Counted from the first letter of the stretch, positions 1 through 7,548 are shown. The stretch is DNA of 64,000 bases from Roseicyclus mahoneyensis (GCF_003148775.1 NZ_QGGW01000004.1:186001-250000); one strand, 5' to 3'. Program-made: numbers and translations. Notes: a model not told the origin generated them from the sequence alone.

Positions 1-430
1 GCAATTCGCCAAAAAGCCTTTGGTATTCGATCTTGGGGCAGCGATTCTCGATCACGGTCAGCCCGGCTGCGCGGGCTTTGGCCGCGGCCTCCGGGTGGCT
101 CACGCCGATCTGCATCCAGATCACCGACGGCAATGGCTCCAGCGCCAGCGCCTCCTCCACGATCTCGGGCACCGCCTCGGACTTGCGGAAGATGTCGACC
201 ACGTCGACCGGCTCGGTCACATCCGACAGCCGCGCCTTGACCTCCCCCCCCCAGAGCGTCGTGCCCGCCCGCCCTGGGTTGACCGGGATCACCCGGTAAC
301 CCTTGAGCGTCAGGTAGCGGCCTACGTAATGGCTGGGCCGCACCGGGTTGGGCGACACGCCGATGCAGGCAAAGACCTTGGCGCGTTCGAGAATATCGCG
401 CAGCTGATCGTCAGAGGGTGTTTCCGTCAT
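1..430 (-). CDS. CoA-binding domain protein (YccU-like), C-terminus beyond window
   Basis: I translated this directly because it has no stop inside the window. The product begins MTETPSDDQLRDILER and continues with a Rossmann-type CoA-binding fold: FACIGVSPNPVRPSHYV, then GYRVIPVNPG, then PVDVVDIFR, then WMQIGVSHPEAA and VIENRCPKIEY. These are hallmarks of the YccU/CoA_binding_2 family of small proteins, related to the succinyl-CoA synthetase alpha N-domain. Family members are about 140 residues and this one is nearly complete. The exact role is unknown in the family. The coding strand carries nine consecutive G (window 244-252) in the codons for W-G-G-E. The frame is intact across it, so it is not a pseudogene here. 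Confidence 0.85.
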   Translation of the reverse strand, partial: MTETPSDDQLRDILERAKVFACIGVSPNPVRPSHYVGRYLTLKGYRVIPVNPGRAGTTLWGGEVKARLSDVTEPVDVVDIFRKSEAVPEIVEEALALEPLPSVIWMQIGVSHPEAAAKARAAGLTVIENRCPKIEYQRLFGEL

Positions 431-465
431 GGGTTTACCCTGCCACAGCCGCGGCCCAAGAAAAA

Positions 466-493
466 GCGCCCGCAGCTTGTACAGCGCGGGCGC
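466..493 (-). terminator. Rho-independent terminator, minus strand
   Basis: Perfect 8-bp inverted repeat GCGCCCGC (466-473) and GCGGGCGC (486-493) with a 12-nt loop. Read on the minus strand the stem is followed by a T-rich run (CTTTTTCTT). It would stop transcripts arriving from the zinc-ribbon gene at 638-964, and it lies 36 bp upstream of the CoA-binding gene start. Confidence 0.6.
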
Positions 494-637
494 AAGTCAC
501 GGAACGAGGGACAGTGAAGAGCGTGCGGTGTTCCGAACCGCAGCGCCATGTGTTGGAAATAGGAAACAACGCACAGGATTAAAGCCGGATTACACAATCG
601 TGATGCCACAGACATCCAAGACAGCGGCGGGGCGGTC

Positions 638-964
638 TCAATCGAAGATGTCCTCGATCACCTCGAAAACCTCTTCCAATACCTTTTTCCACACGGGCTT
701 GCGCCGCTTCTTGGGTCGGCGGTTGCGCGGGTCCTCGGCCCGCACCGCGCCCCGGCCGGACCCCGCCAAGGGCACAGGATGCGGCGCGGGGATGCGGGGA
801 CTGCGTTTCTTGGGATACGCCGGATCGGGGACTTTCAGCCATTTCATCTCGTGCAGCGGTGCACCGCAGGCCCCGCACGCCAGCTCACGCCCGCCGCGCG
901 CCAGCAACTGAAAGGCCTGCCGCCTGCCGCAATAGCAACAGGTGGCGATCTTTGTATCCGGCAT
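638..964 (-). CDS. Small zinc-ribbon protein, conserved hypothetical
   Basis: 108 residues. The N-terminal half holds two CxxC-like knuckles (CCYCGRR at 9-15 and CGACG at 30-34), which predict a zinc ribbon. The C-terminal half is strongly basic (RNRRPKKRRKPVWKK), then ends in an acidic helix (VLEEVFEVIEDIFD). The ATG at 964 has a good Shine-Dalgarno (AAGGA) 8 nt upstream. It sits 12 bp downstream of rlmB on the same strand, so the two are probably co-transcribed, and a terminator at 466-493 follows. A nucleic-acid contact role fits the basic stretch and neighbour, but this is inference; I do not recognise a named family. Confidence 0.7.
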   Translation of the reverse strand: MPDTKIATCCYCGRRQAFQLLARGGRELACGACGAPLHEMKWLKVPDPAYPKKRSPRIPAPHPVPLAGSGRGAVRAEDPRNRRPKKRRKPVWKKVLEEVFEVIEDIFD

Positions 965-976
965 CGGTGCGGTCCT

Positions 977-1759
977 TCAGGGGCGTGTGACCGCATATAG
1001 GGACACGGCCGCCGCATTCGAGACGTTCAGCGACCCAAAGGCACCTGCGGCCGGGATCCGCACCAGATGGTCGCAAAGCTCGCGCGTGCGGGCCCGCAGC
1101 CCCGGCCCCTCGGCGCCCAGCACGAGGGCCACGGGTCGGTCGCGCAAGGTGGCCGCCAGCGTGCCGATCTCGACCTCGCCATCGCCATCGAGGCCCAGAA
1201 CGGTATAGCCCATTCCTTTCAACGTCTCGATCGCATTTCCGAGGTTCTGCACCCTCAGATAGGGCTGTCGTTCCAACGCGCCGCTGGCCGTCTTGGCCAG
1301 CGCCCCCGTCTCGGGCGCGGCATGGCGGGCAGGCGCGATGACGGCACGCGCGCCGAACACTTCGGCCGAACGCAGGATCGCGCCCACGTTATGCGGGTCG
1401 GTCACCTGATCGAGCAGCAGCAGACGCGGCGCGCCATGACCCTGTGCCAGCGCCACATCCTCGAGCCGCCCCCAGTCGAGCGCCTTGACCTCGAGTGCTG
1501 CGCCTTGATGCACCGATCCGGGGTCGAGAGGTGCGGAAAACTTACGCGGATCGGCAATCTCGGGCGCAAGGCCGCCTGCGACGATCGCGTCTTGCAGCTT
1601 GTCCTCGGCGTTCTTGGTCAGCACGAGACGCAACTTGACCCGGTCGGGGTTCATCAACGCATCGCGCACTGCATGCAGGCCGAAAAGCCACACGGTTTCC
1701 GCTGCGGCCATCCGGCGTGTCCGTTCCTTGTCGACCACCCATGTCGGTTTCTTCGCCAC
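977..1759 (-). CDS. rlmB: 23S rRNA (guanosine-2'-O-)-methyltransferase RlmB / TrmH family
   Basis: SPOUT-class S-adenosylmethionine-dependent RNA 2'-O-ribose methyltransferase. The N-terminal substrate-binding domain contains ETVWLFGLHAVRDAL. The C-terminal knot carries all three TrmH motifs: DQVTDPHNVGAILRSAEVFGA, LVLGAEGPGLR, and IPAAGAFGSLNVSNAAAV. I chose the GTG at 1759, giving a product starting MAKKPTWVVDKERT and 260 residues, because this matches the usual family start; an ATG at 1789 is the alternative. The open frame continues upstream across the tRNA-Tyr gene, which cannot be coding. The gene is divergent from tRNA-Tyr, a common chromosomal arrangement in Rhodobacterales. Confidence 0.9.
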   Translation of the reverse strand: MAKKPTWVVDKERTRRMAAAETVWLFGLHAVRDALMNPDRVKLRLVLTKNAEDKLQDAIVAGGLAPEIADPRKFSAPLDPGSVHQGAALEVKALDWGRLEDVALAQGHGAPRLLLLDQVTDPHNVGAILRSAEVFGARAVIAPARHAAPETGALAKTASGALERQPYLRVQNLGNAIETLKGMGYTVLGLDGDGEVEIGTLAATLRDRPVALVLGAEGPGLRARTRELCDHLVRIPAAGAFGSLNVSNAAAVSLYAVTRP

Positions 1760-1885
1760 GCACCCTGCCCCCGGCCCTTGCTGCCCCATCGGGTTACGCC
1801 CGCCACGCTCGCTTGCCAAGGCCGGGTGCGGCGGAGATTTCCGGTTGACGCCCCCAGCCCCCCCGACTATCCACCGCTTCGCGTC

Positions 1886-1969
1886 GGGCGACGTGCTGCA
1901 AGGTGCGGCAGCGGACTGTAACTCCGCCGGGGAGACCCATGCCTGGTTCGATTCCAGGGTCGCCCACCA
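1886..1969 (+). tRNA. tRNA-Tyr (anticodon GTA)
   Basis: 84-nt type II tRNA read by eye. Acceptor arms GGGCGAC (1886-1892) and GTCGCCC (1959-1965) pair perfectly, followed by discriminator A and an encoded CCA (1967-1969). The anticodon stem-loop is GCGGA-CTGTAAC-TCCGC with anticodon GTA at 1918-1920. It has a long variable arm and a T arm CCTGG-TTCGATT-CCAGG. The 3' end is the integration site of the genomic island; insertion regenerated the complete tRNA here and left a partial copy at 15103-15129. Confidence 0.95.
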
Positions 1970-1970
1970 T
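1944..1970 (+). repeat. attL: island-flanking direct repeat in tRNA-Tyr 3' end
   Basis: 27-bp sequence identical to 15103-15129. It covers the T arm, acceptor strand and CCA of tRNA-Tyr plus one base. Positions 1939-1943 also match 15098-15102 except at 1943. Confidence 0.93.
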
Positions 1971-2031
1971 TCTCCTGAAGTCATTGAATTTCATAGAAAA
2001 TGGTGCTAATCTGCCACCATGACAACGCGTG

Positions 2032-2061
2032 TTTCGCTACTTTTGCGGCAGTTTTCGCTAC
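2032..2061 (+). repeat. Putative integrase arm-type sites, left end
   Basis: Two direct copies of TTTCGCTAC, at 2032-2040 and 2053-2061, start-to-start spacing 21 bp (two helical turns). They lie between the att core and the integrase ATG at 2063. The same 9-mer recurs as a pair with the same spacing and orientation inside the right end (14994-15023), which suggests binding sites of the integrase N-terminal domain. Confidence 0.7.
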
Positions 2062-2062
2062 A

Positions 2063-3715
2063 ATGACCGACACCAAGAAGGTTCGATACCTCAAGATTGA
2101 TCGCGGTAGGTACTTTTACCAGCGCAGAATTCCCCTTGGACTGAAGGAGTGCTTTCCCAATGAGGATGTCTGGAGACGCCCTTGCGGGAACGTCACCTAT
2201 CCTAAGGCTGTGCAGCTTGTGGTCACATGGGCGGAAGAACACGACAAACTGATAGCTAGACTAAAAAGCCCCGATGAAAGGGAAGCTTATCTTTTAGACC
2301 ACCGCAAAAGAGAACATGAATTACTTGATACCTTTGTCGCCGACAATGGTGCTGAAATCATACATTTCCTTCCTCCTGAAATTGAAGGATGCAGTATAAC
2401 CTACGGTCAAGAAACTGAACCAAATTGGCTATGGGCAAAGAGTCGCCTTAACGATCTTGATAAGCAGCGCCTTGGTGGATTACCGGAAAGCTGGGCAGAA
2501 GCACAATTTTTGGCAAGGTTATCCCGATGGAAAGCAGGTAAGTTACAACCAACACAGACAACTGTTCCCCCTTACCAAAGATACATTGAAATCCTAGAAA
2601 TGGCGCAATTCTGCGCGTTTCGCGAATTCGTGACATTTGAAAAAACACTTCCTAAGCCATTGAGCGATGCTGAATACGCTTACGAGCTTCAATCAATATT
2701 AGAAAAAGTATATGGAAAGAATTCGCCCAATCCGCCTAAAAAAATTGATGATCGGGAAGAGCACTTCTTTATTAAATCGAAGATCGAACGCAAGTTATCC
2801 GAGGTCGTAGCAAACCCAAATACAATTTCATCGGTATTAGAGAAATACATAGCCTTCAATCAAATAAAGAATTTAACAGCCAGAAAGTATCGCAGAGATG
2901 TTTCAAGACTTATAAAGATTTTTGGGGACATGCCGATCAATCAAATAACGCCAGCGCATTTAAAGGAACTTCGAGAAGAATTAGTTTTTGAGATAAAACC
3001 TGCATCTTTGCAGGCAGTCTTCACCCCAATTAAGGGGTTATTGCGCTACGCATTCAATGAGCAGCTGATAGAATTTAATCCTATGTCAGCAGTTGCCTTG
3101 CCAAAAGACAAGAGGCCCATTGAGGAAAGGAAGTGGAAGAAGTTTGATCCCAATGAGGTACAAAGGATCGATGAAGCATTAAGAATAATATGGGAAAATA
3201 ACGTTCAAGGCCTGAGCGAGAAGAGACGTAAAGCCTTCGTCATGGTAGTTCGAGTTCTTATGTTTTCTGGAATGAGGCCAATTGAAGTCCTTAGGCTTAA
3301 GCCCTCCGATGTTTCGGCGCGTCTTATACGGATTTCAGGAAGCAAAACGGAAAGTTCAACACGAGTTATTCCAGTGCATCCTGAAATTAAAGATTTTCCT
3401 GAATGGATACAATCAGGAGGGTTAGAGACTTACCGAAACATTGAAACCGACGCGGTTGGAGCAATCCGACATAACTTTACGAAGTTGATTAGAAAGACCT
3501 TAAATCCAGCGATTTCTGATGAACAGAAAGCGCTTTACAGCCTACGTTCGACATTTGTGAATGCGATGCGCCGTGCGGGCGCAGACATACAAATGCAAAG
3601 AGCAATTCTTGGGCATAAGGAGTCTGGTGCTATTCGCCACTATGATGATGGCCCGGAATTCGAAAAGAAGTACGAGGCAGTAAGTAGGACGGACCCTCGT
3701 ATCGAAAATGATTAA
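2063..3715 (+). CDS. int: Tyrosine recombinase / site-specific integrase
   Basis: About 550 residues from the ATG at 2063 (MTDTKKVRYLKIDRG). The frame is open from 2000, but the extra 21 codons lie over the arm-type repeats and look non-coding. The N-terminal region resembles the DUF6538-like start of large alphaproteobacterial integrases (RYFYQRRIPLGL). A SAM-like core-binding domain follows near nt 2830-3080. The catalytic domain shows box I SGMRPIEVLRL (Arg near nt 3274), a KTESSTRVIPVH Lys region, LRSTF (Arg, box II), LGHKE and the nucleophile in IRHYDDG (Tyr near nt 3642). The usual box II His is Tyr (YSLR). It sits directly beside its tRNA-Tyr target and should catalyse integration and excision of the island. 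Confidence 0.92.
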   Translation: MTDTKKVRYLKIDRGRYFYQRRIPLGLKECFPNEDVWRRPCGNVTYPKAVQLVVTWAEEHDKLIARLKSPDEREAYLLDHRKREHELLDTFVADNGAEIIHFLPPEIEGCSITYGQETEPNWLWAKSRLNDLDKQRLGGLPESWAEAQFLARLSRWKAGKLQPTQTTVPPYQRYIEILEMAQFCAFREFVTFEKTLPKPLSDAEYAYELQSILEKVYGKNSPNPPKKIDDREEHFFIKSKIERKLSEVVANPNTISSVLEKYIAFNQIKNLTARKYRRDVSRLIKIFGDMPINQITPAHLKELREELVFEIKPASLQAVFTPIKGLLRYAFNEQLIEFNPMSAVALPKDKRPIEERKWKKFDPNEVQRIDEALRIIWENNVQGLSEKRRKAFVMVVRVLMFSGMRPIEVLRLKPSDVSARLIRISGSKTESSTRVIPVHPEIKDFPEWIQSGGLETYRNIETDAVGAIRHNFTKLIRKTLNPAISDEQKALYSLRSTFVNAMRRAGADIQMQRAILGHKESGAIRHYDDGPEFEKKYEAVSRTDPRIEND

Positions 3716-3933
3716 TAGATAGGCGAAAAAATATCAGATTTTTGCATCAGCGTAAGATTTCGGCTTATAAATACATACGTCCGAGTGCTGCGGCAAATTT
3801 GGATCAAACCTATGCGTCAAGCATGGTACTGAACTATGGGTCAGCCAGAACTAGCGTAAATGATGCGGTGTTAAAATACCGTATTTAGCCTACTATTGTC
3901 TTTTAGGGTTATTATCTATTGAAAGGATTAAGA

Positions 3934-4713
3934 ATGAAAAACGAATTATCAAACAACGATACAATATCTACATCAAAGAACATGTTCAAGCATAAAGCCA
4001 AATCAAAAGACTTGTCGATTCAGGATCAGATTGTGGCGTGGACGACATCAAGATTATTTTCAAACCAAATGAAGATTACAGGTATTGAAAACAGATGTCT
4101 AATGGTTTCAATCAAAGTATCCAATATGGAAAGGTATGAAAACTTCAAGCTACAAGTTTACAGGAAGTTCTTATATGCCGTTCGCGATCTTAAGGTCGAT
4201 ATCAGAAGTGATCAAATTTCGATGCTAGTAGCTGGTGATGTTGAAGGAACTAGAAAGTTTAATGTTGATAGATCTACAATGATTAATCCATATGAACCCC
4301 ACTACCATGTAATTATTGTATTTTCTAGTTCGCTATGGGATAAACTACAGCGAAGATTTTATTATCTTATGCGTAGCTACGCTTATCACTTAGCTGATTT
4401 GAATGAAACGAAGTTTGAACGCGAAGATATAAATAAAAACCAGTATAGGCAGTATTTTTGGTGGACAATATATGATGATCAGTCACGGAAGAAGCTTAGC
4501 AAGTACGAATACAGATTTCCATTGGGTAAGTTGGTATCATATTCGATAAAGGCTGACTTGATATCTAATAAACTTCATCTAACAAAATGTCAGCCAAGCG
4601 TTTTTCCGCATGACCTTTTACTTGATGAAAAAGCTATAAAACGATCAGATTCAATCTTTGACACACTAGTAAAGCGTCAGCTTTGCGATCAAAATAAAGG
4701 AACATTCCTATGA
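3934..4713 (+). CDS. Possible HUH-type Rep/Gp2-like protein, AT-rich island gene
   Basis: 259 residues from the ATG at 3934, which has an SD-like GAAAGGA at 3921; a TTG at 3919 would add five residues. No certain family match. It shows an order of motifs like rolling-circle replication initiators: a hydrophobic strand RCLMVSIKVSN, then PHYHVIIVF (His-x-His between hydrophobic strands, like the HUH metal motif), then LVSYSIKAD (Tyr and Lys spaced YxxK). Inovirus Gp2/YfjJ-like proteins share PHYHV-type strands. Its stop overlaps the ATG of a ribbon-helix-helix gene (ATGA at 4710-4713), so the pair is translationally coupled, as Rep or relaxase genes often are with small DNA-binding accessory proteins. 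Rep or relaxase activity is inferred only. Confidence 0.5.
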   Translation: MKNELSNNDTISTSKNMFKHKAKSKDLSIQDQIVAWTTSRLFSNQMKITGIENRCLMVSIKVSNMERYENFKLQVYRKFLYAVRDLKVDIRSDQISMLVAGDVEGTRKFNVDRSTMINPYEPHYHVIIVFSSSLWDKLQRRFYYLMRSYAYHLADLNETKFEREDINKNQYRQYFWWTIYDDQSRKKLSKYEYRFPLGKLVSYSIKADLISNKLHLTKCQPSVFPHDLLLDEKAIKRSDSIFDTLVKRQLCDQNKGTFL

Positions 4714-4880
4714 AATCATATTCACCCATCCATGTCCTTGTCGACACAAACTTGTTGATAGAACTTGATTCCTATAGGGATACAGGTCAGTCACGATCAG
4801 AAATGGTCCGCGAAGCTATTCGTGATCACATTACGAAGCTTGAATCTTTGGGTAGCCGAAAGAACACATGGGTTCGCTAA
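4710..4880 (+). CDS. Ribbon-helix-helix (CopG/Arc-type) DNA-binding protein, 56 aa
   Basis: Short gene translated by hand. It begins MKSYSPIHVLVDTNLLIEL, continues DSYRDTGQSRSEMVREAI and RDHITKLESL, and ends at TAA 4878-4880. The pattern is the classic RHH fold: a short beta strand (HVLVDT), helix A (LLIELDSYRDT), the turn GQSRSEM, then helix B (VREAIRDHITKL). Its ATG overlaps the stop of the upstream gene (ATGA). RHH proteins are dimeric repressors or relaxosome/Rep accessory factors, so it probably autoregulates or assists the upstream gene. It could also be an antitoxin, but no toxin-like partner follows. Confidence 0.8.
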   Translation: MKSYSPIHVLVDTNLLIELDSYRDTGQSRSEMVREAIRDHITKLESLGSRKNTWVR

Positions 4881-4949
4881 AGTATTTTGATCTATATGGA
4901 TCAGGTGGTTTGATTATGATATAGTGATGCGCAAGTAAAAGGGATCTTC

Positions 4950-5381
4950 ATGAATATAGATGATGCGTTATTTTCCAAGCATGATCCCTTGAAGCGCATT
5001 CAGATCGATTATTTCAAACAGATTTTACGAAGCCTTCTTGGACGGTATGACAAAGTTTATGACACGTCCAAGTGCAAGCCTGTTAATTGGCCAGAATTTT
5101 CTGCCTTCATCGATGCCGCATATGTTTGTGGGTTTGTATGTAGCGACTTTGAACAACAGGTCGATGATGGTGGTTCCATCGATGCTTTAGTTCAACAGCT
5201 TGAATTTCATCCCCAACTTGTTCAGACCCTTACAGGTCAACAGCTACGGCATGTCGTTCATCATATCATCAGATGTGAACGCTGGAACGATGGTGGATCC
5301 CAATTTGGCGGGGGTTGTGTGTGGGATATGCTGGAATCGGGTTTGGGTCATGCCCTAGCTGATGCGCTAGACCGCCTGTAA
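4950..5381 (+). CDS. DUF6508-like hypothetical protein, paralogue 1
   Basis: 143 residues. It shares a colinear core with the protein encoded at 5640-6101: KPVNWPEF against KPVAWPEW, YVCGFVC against YDLGFVC, LRHVVHHIIRCERWNDGG against MRQVIHYIVRSERHGDGG, and an ending MLESGLGHALADALDRL against FVENGLADAFAGRL. The (H)xIVRxER...ENGxxxxxLxRL ending matches my recollection of DUF6508, a family of unknown function. The ATG at 4950 follows an SD-like AAAGGGA. It converges on the 5367-5627 gene and overlaps it by 15 bp. Confidence 0.7.
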   Translation: MNIDDALFSKHDPLKRIQIDYFKQILRSLLGRYDKVYDTSKCKPVNWPEFSAFIDAAYVCGFVCSDFEQQVDDGGSIDALVQQLEFHPQLVQTLTGQQLRHVVHHIIRCERWNDGGSQFGGGCVWDMLESGLGHALADALDRL

Positions 5382-5627
5382 GGCCCTTGTAGTAGCTGTG
5401 TGATGGTCTTTGCTACTTATAGTTGGTGCAGGCCAGATTTCGAAGCTGTCAAAGCCATCTGGACCTTCTGATTTCTTTGCTTTTTCCAATGCTATCATGG
5501 CGTCATCATATGACATGGGGTCTGATACGATAGCTGGTTCGGCAAAGGCATAGGCGTCCAGATAGACCAACACCCATTTTTGTGCAGCTTTGCGTTCTGC
5601 ATCTTTCCGCTTGCGGCCTTTTCCCAT
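5367..5627 (-). CDS. Hypothetical small protein with basic N-terminus
   Basis: 86 residues with a highly basic start (MGKGRKRKDAERKAAQKW), then a mixed domain (VLVYLDAYAFAEPAIV, YDDAMIALEKAKK, FDSFEIWPAP). The ATG at 5627 has a strong SD (AAGGA) upstream. It lies 12 bp downstream of the second DUF6508-like gene on the same strand and tail-to-tail with the first one. No family recognised; its position between the two paralogues suggests a shared function or a decayed duplication. Confidence 0.55.
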   Translation of the reverse strand: MGKGRKRKDAERKAAQKWVLVYLDAYAFAEPAIVSDPMSYDDAMIALEKAKKSEGPDGFDSFEIWPAPTISSKDHHTATTRALQAV

Positions 5628-5639
5628 TGATATCCTTTC

Positions 5640-6101
5640 CTATGGGTTTCCGTTCAGACGTCCAGCGAAGGCGTCAGCAAGTCCATTTTCAACAAATTTG
5701 TAGAGGGTTCCTGCACCACGATCACCGCCACCGTCACCATGGCGTTCTGATCGCACAATGTAGTGGATGACCTGGCGCATTTGACGAAGTGACAGCGACC
5801 CCACACGTGTCTTGTCCTTGATCATCATAGTGATGAAGTCCCCTATAGGCGTTTCATCATCCATACGATCAGTTGCATCACGACAGACAAAGCCAAGATC
5901 ATATGACATGCGCATGAAGGATTGCCATTCAGGCCATGCAACAGGTTTGGTGTCATCTGTCACAAACCGATCATGTAGCTGTCCAAGCAGTTTTGCCATT
6001 TCGAGGATCTGGTCAACGGACAGCTTGTCGTTCAAACTGTTCGGGTGTGGAATTTTGTTGTCAGGTGTGGTCACATCGGGATCGTCCCAAATCTGTGTCA
6101 T
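5640..6101 (-). CDS. DUF6508-like hypothetical protein, paralogue 2
   Basis: 153 residues, paralogous to the 4950-5381 product over most of its length but in inverted orientation. It has a longer polar N-terminus (MTQIWDDPDVTTPDNKIPH), then SVDQILEMAKLLGQLHDRF, KPVAWPEWQSFM, MSYDLGFVC, and the conserved C-terminal VIHYIVRSERHGDGGG...VENGLADAFAGRL. Homology is clear but identity is low, so this is an old duplication or two separate acquisitions. Function unknown. Confidence 0.7.
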   Translation of the reverse strand: MTQIWDDPDVTTPDNKIPHPNSLNDKLSVDQILEMAKLLGQLHDRFVTDDTKPVAWPEWQSFMRMSYDLGFVCRDATDRMDDETPIGDFITMMIKDKTRVGSLSLRQMRQVIHYIVRSERHGDGGGDRGAGTLYKFVENGLADAFAGRLNGNP

Positions 6102-6222
6102 TCAATCCGCCTATAATGTTGTCCGGTTTCGTATTCGGGTTGCCATCACGGCCCATGAAATCCACCGTACAAGCCGTGTGTGCTTCATGGGCTGTTGTCC
6201 CATAATTGGGAAGTATCGCCAT

Positions 6223-6765
6223 CTAAGCGGCTTTAAGTGCGCGGTAGACAGATACACGACTGATCTTCAACTGTTCAGCAATCTTGGTCGCGCCAAGACC
6301 TTGTTGCCGTAGATCACGGATCTTGTTTGCATCTATTGAAGGCGGACGACCCTTATAGACCCCACGAAGTTTCGCTTGAGCTACGCCTTCAGCAACGCGT
6401 TTGCGGATGATGGCACGTTCAAATTCGGCAAAGCTACCCATCAGGTGAAGTTGAAGCTTGGCAAAGGGATCATCTTGGGCGGCACTAAAGGTCAAGCGTT
6501 CAGACATAAAGCAAACAGTCACACCCTTATCAACCAAGGTCTGAACGATTGTTTGCAGATCCCGCAAATCCCGTGCGATCCGATCAATAGACCACACAAG
6601 AACTTCATCACCTTCACGGGCAAATTCGATCATCTGTTGAAGGGCTGGTCGATCTTTCGCAGTAGCGCCAGAAAGCTTTTCTTCAAATACCTTGTCAACG
6701 TCACCAAATTCTTGTCGATCAAGGTTTTGTTCAATAGTTGACACACGCCGATAGCCTATCTTCAT
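6223..6765 (-). CDS. Serine recombinase, resolvase/invertase family
   Basis: 180 residues, the normal length for a small serine resolvase or DNA invertase. The N-terminal catalytic domain starts KIGYRRVSTIEQNLDRQ (nucleophile Ser9) and contains VLVWSIDRIARDLRDLQ (arginines of the active site). The long E-helix follows (FAEFERAIIRKRVAEGVAQAK), then GRPPSIDANKIRDLRQQG and a C-terminal helix-turn-helix (GATKIAEQLKISRVSVYRAL). It could resolve multimers of the excised element, invert a segment, or regulate. A 35-bp palindromic site lies 48 bp upstream of its start. Confidence 0.92.
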   Translation of the reverse strand: MKIGYRRVSTIEQNLDRQEFGDVDKVFEEKLSGATAKDRPALQQMIEFAREGDEVLVWSIDRIARDLRDLQTIVQTLVDKGVTVCFMSERLTFSAAQDDPFAKLQLHLMGSFAEFERAIIRKRVAEGVAQAKLRGVYKGRPPSIDANKIRDLRQQGLGATKIAEQLKISRVSVYRALKAA

Positions 6766-6812
6766 GGATCCCCCATGTTTGTTTCATTTAATTCTAGATG
6801 TTTGATGCAGGA

Positions 6813-6847
6813 TGTAGCAAAAAGGCAAAACCTATTCATTTGCTACA
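6813..6847. promoter_or_regulatory. Palindromic site upstream of resolvase, candidate res site or operator
   Basis: Perfect 9-bp inverted repeat TGTAGCAAA (6813-6821) and TTTGCTACA (6839-6847) separated by 17 bp, in an AT-rich intergenic stretch. Length and half-site arrangement fit a serine-recombinase dimer site, but it could be a repressor operator for the divergent neighbours. Confidence 0.45.
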
Positions 6848-6891
6848 GAATATGTATATCATAAAATTTATCATTAGGGTAAGGTAAAATG

Positions 6892-7077
6892 TTACGGTTT
6901 GTGGGCGACTGATGCTTCTTCTTGATAGAACTTGCAGGAAATGACTTCGCCAATTTGTGGAGGACGATCACCTGACCAGTTTTGGCGGTTTGAACATCTA
7001 ATCCCCTGACCCACACCAAGGTTCCAGATCAAATATCGACATTTTTTGCATTGAATGATCTGCATGTTCATTTCCAC
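6892..7077 (-). CDS. Small cysteine-rich putative zinc-binding protein
   Basis: 61 residues: a CxxC knuckle at 10-13 (CKKC), further cysteines at 28 (RCSN) and 48 (ISCKFYQ). The four cysteines could bind one zinc ion. Several in-frame ATG codons (7077, 7071, 7065) make the start uncertain. It overlaps the end of the 69-residue gene upstream by 10 bp, so the two probably form a small operon. Function unknown. Confidence 0.5.
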   Translation of the reverse strand: MEMNMQIIQCKKCRYLIWNLGVGQGIRCSNRQNWSGDRPPQIGEVISCKFYQEEASVAHKP

Positions 7078-7277
7078 TGCATCTTGGCTTCAATGGCGAA
7101 CCGAACAGCATTCAAAAAATCACGGTGTTCATCATCCAGTACACGCCAGAATTTTGAGCATTGGGCAGTAAGCGCAAGCACTTCGTCAATTTTGCCTTCA
7201 TCAAGGTGTTGTTGCGCTTTCATTGCTTCCTCCAGCTGGTCGAAAGCAGTTTTGATCTTTTCCTGAATCTTAGTCAT
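7068..7277 (-). CDS. Hypothetical small helical protein
   Basis: 69 residues, predicted almost entirely alpha-helical with heptad-like spacing: EKIKTAFDQLEEAMKAQQ, EVLALTAQCSKFWRVLDDE, DFLNAVRFAIEAKM. The ATG at 7277 has a strong Shine-Dalgarno (TAGGAG). First gene of a two-gene unit with the Cys-rich protein. No family recognised. Confidence 0.5.
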   Translation of the reverse strand: MTKIQEKIKTAFDQLEEAMKAQQHLDEGKIDEVLALTAQCSKFWRVLDDEHRDFLNAVRFAIEAKMQWK

Positions 7278-7548
7278 TTATCTCCTAAAGTTTTTGTAAG
7301 GGCGGCAGCATCGGTAAACATAACCACCATATTAAAATAGTCATTCACAGCCAAACGCCAAGTCAGGTCATACGTAAAAATCGTTAAGAAACTGCTATGC
7401 GCCTTTGGCATCAGGAAGGGTAGTTACCACCCAATAGTGCTTCTTCAGCATGCGCATAGCCCCATAGGATGACGGTCAGGACTGACCATGGTGCTGGCTG
7501 CGGCAGAGGGGAACAGGATGGATGATGCCGATGGCTTTTGTGACAAGT

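Noticed and set aside
1760-1984. N-terminal extension of rlmB through the tRNA gene
   Set aside because: The frame crosses tRNA-Tyr and the island junction; the conserved protein begins at the GTG at 1759 (or ATG at 1789).
3934-4880. Toxin-antitoxin pair
   Set aside because: The RHH protein could be an antitoxin, but the coupled partner is much longer than typical toxins and shows HUH-like rather than RelE/MazF/PIN motifs.
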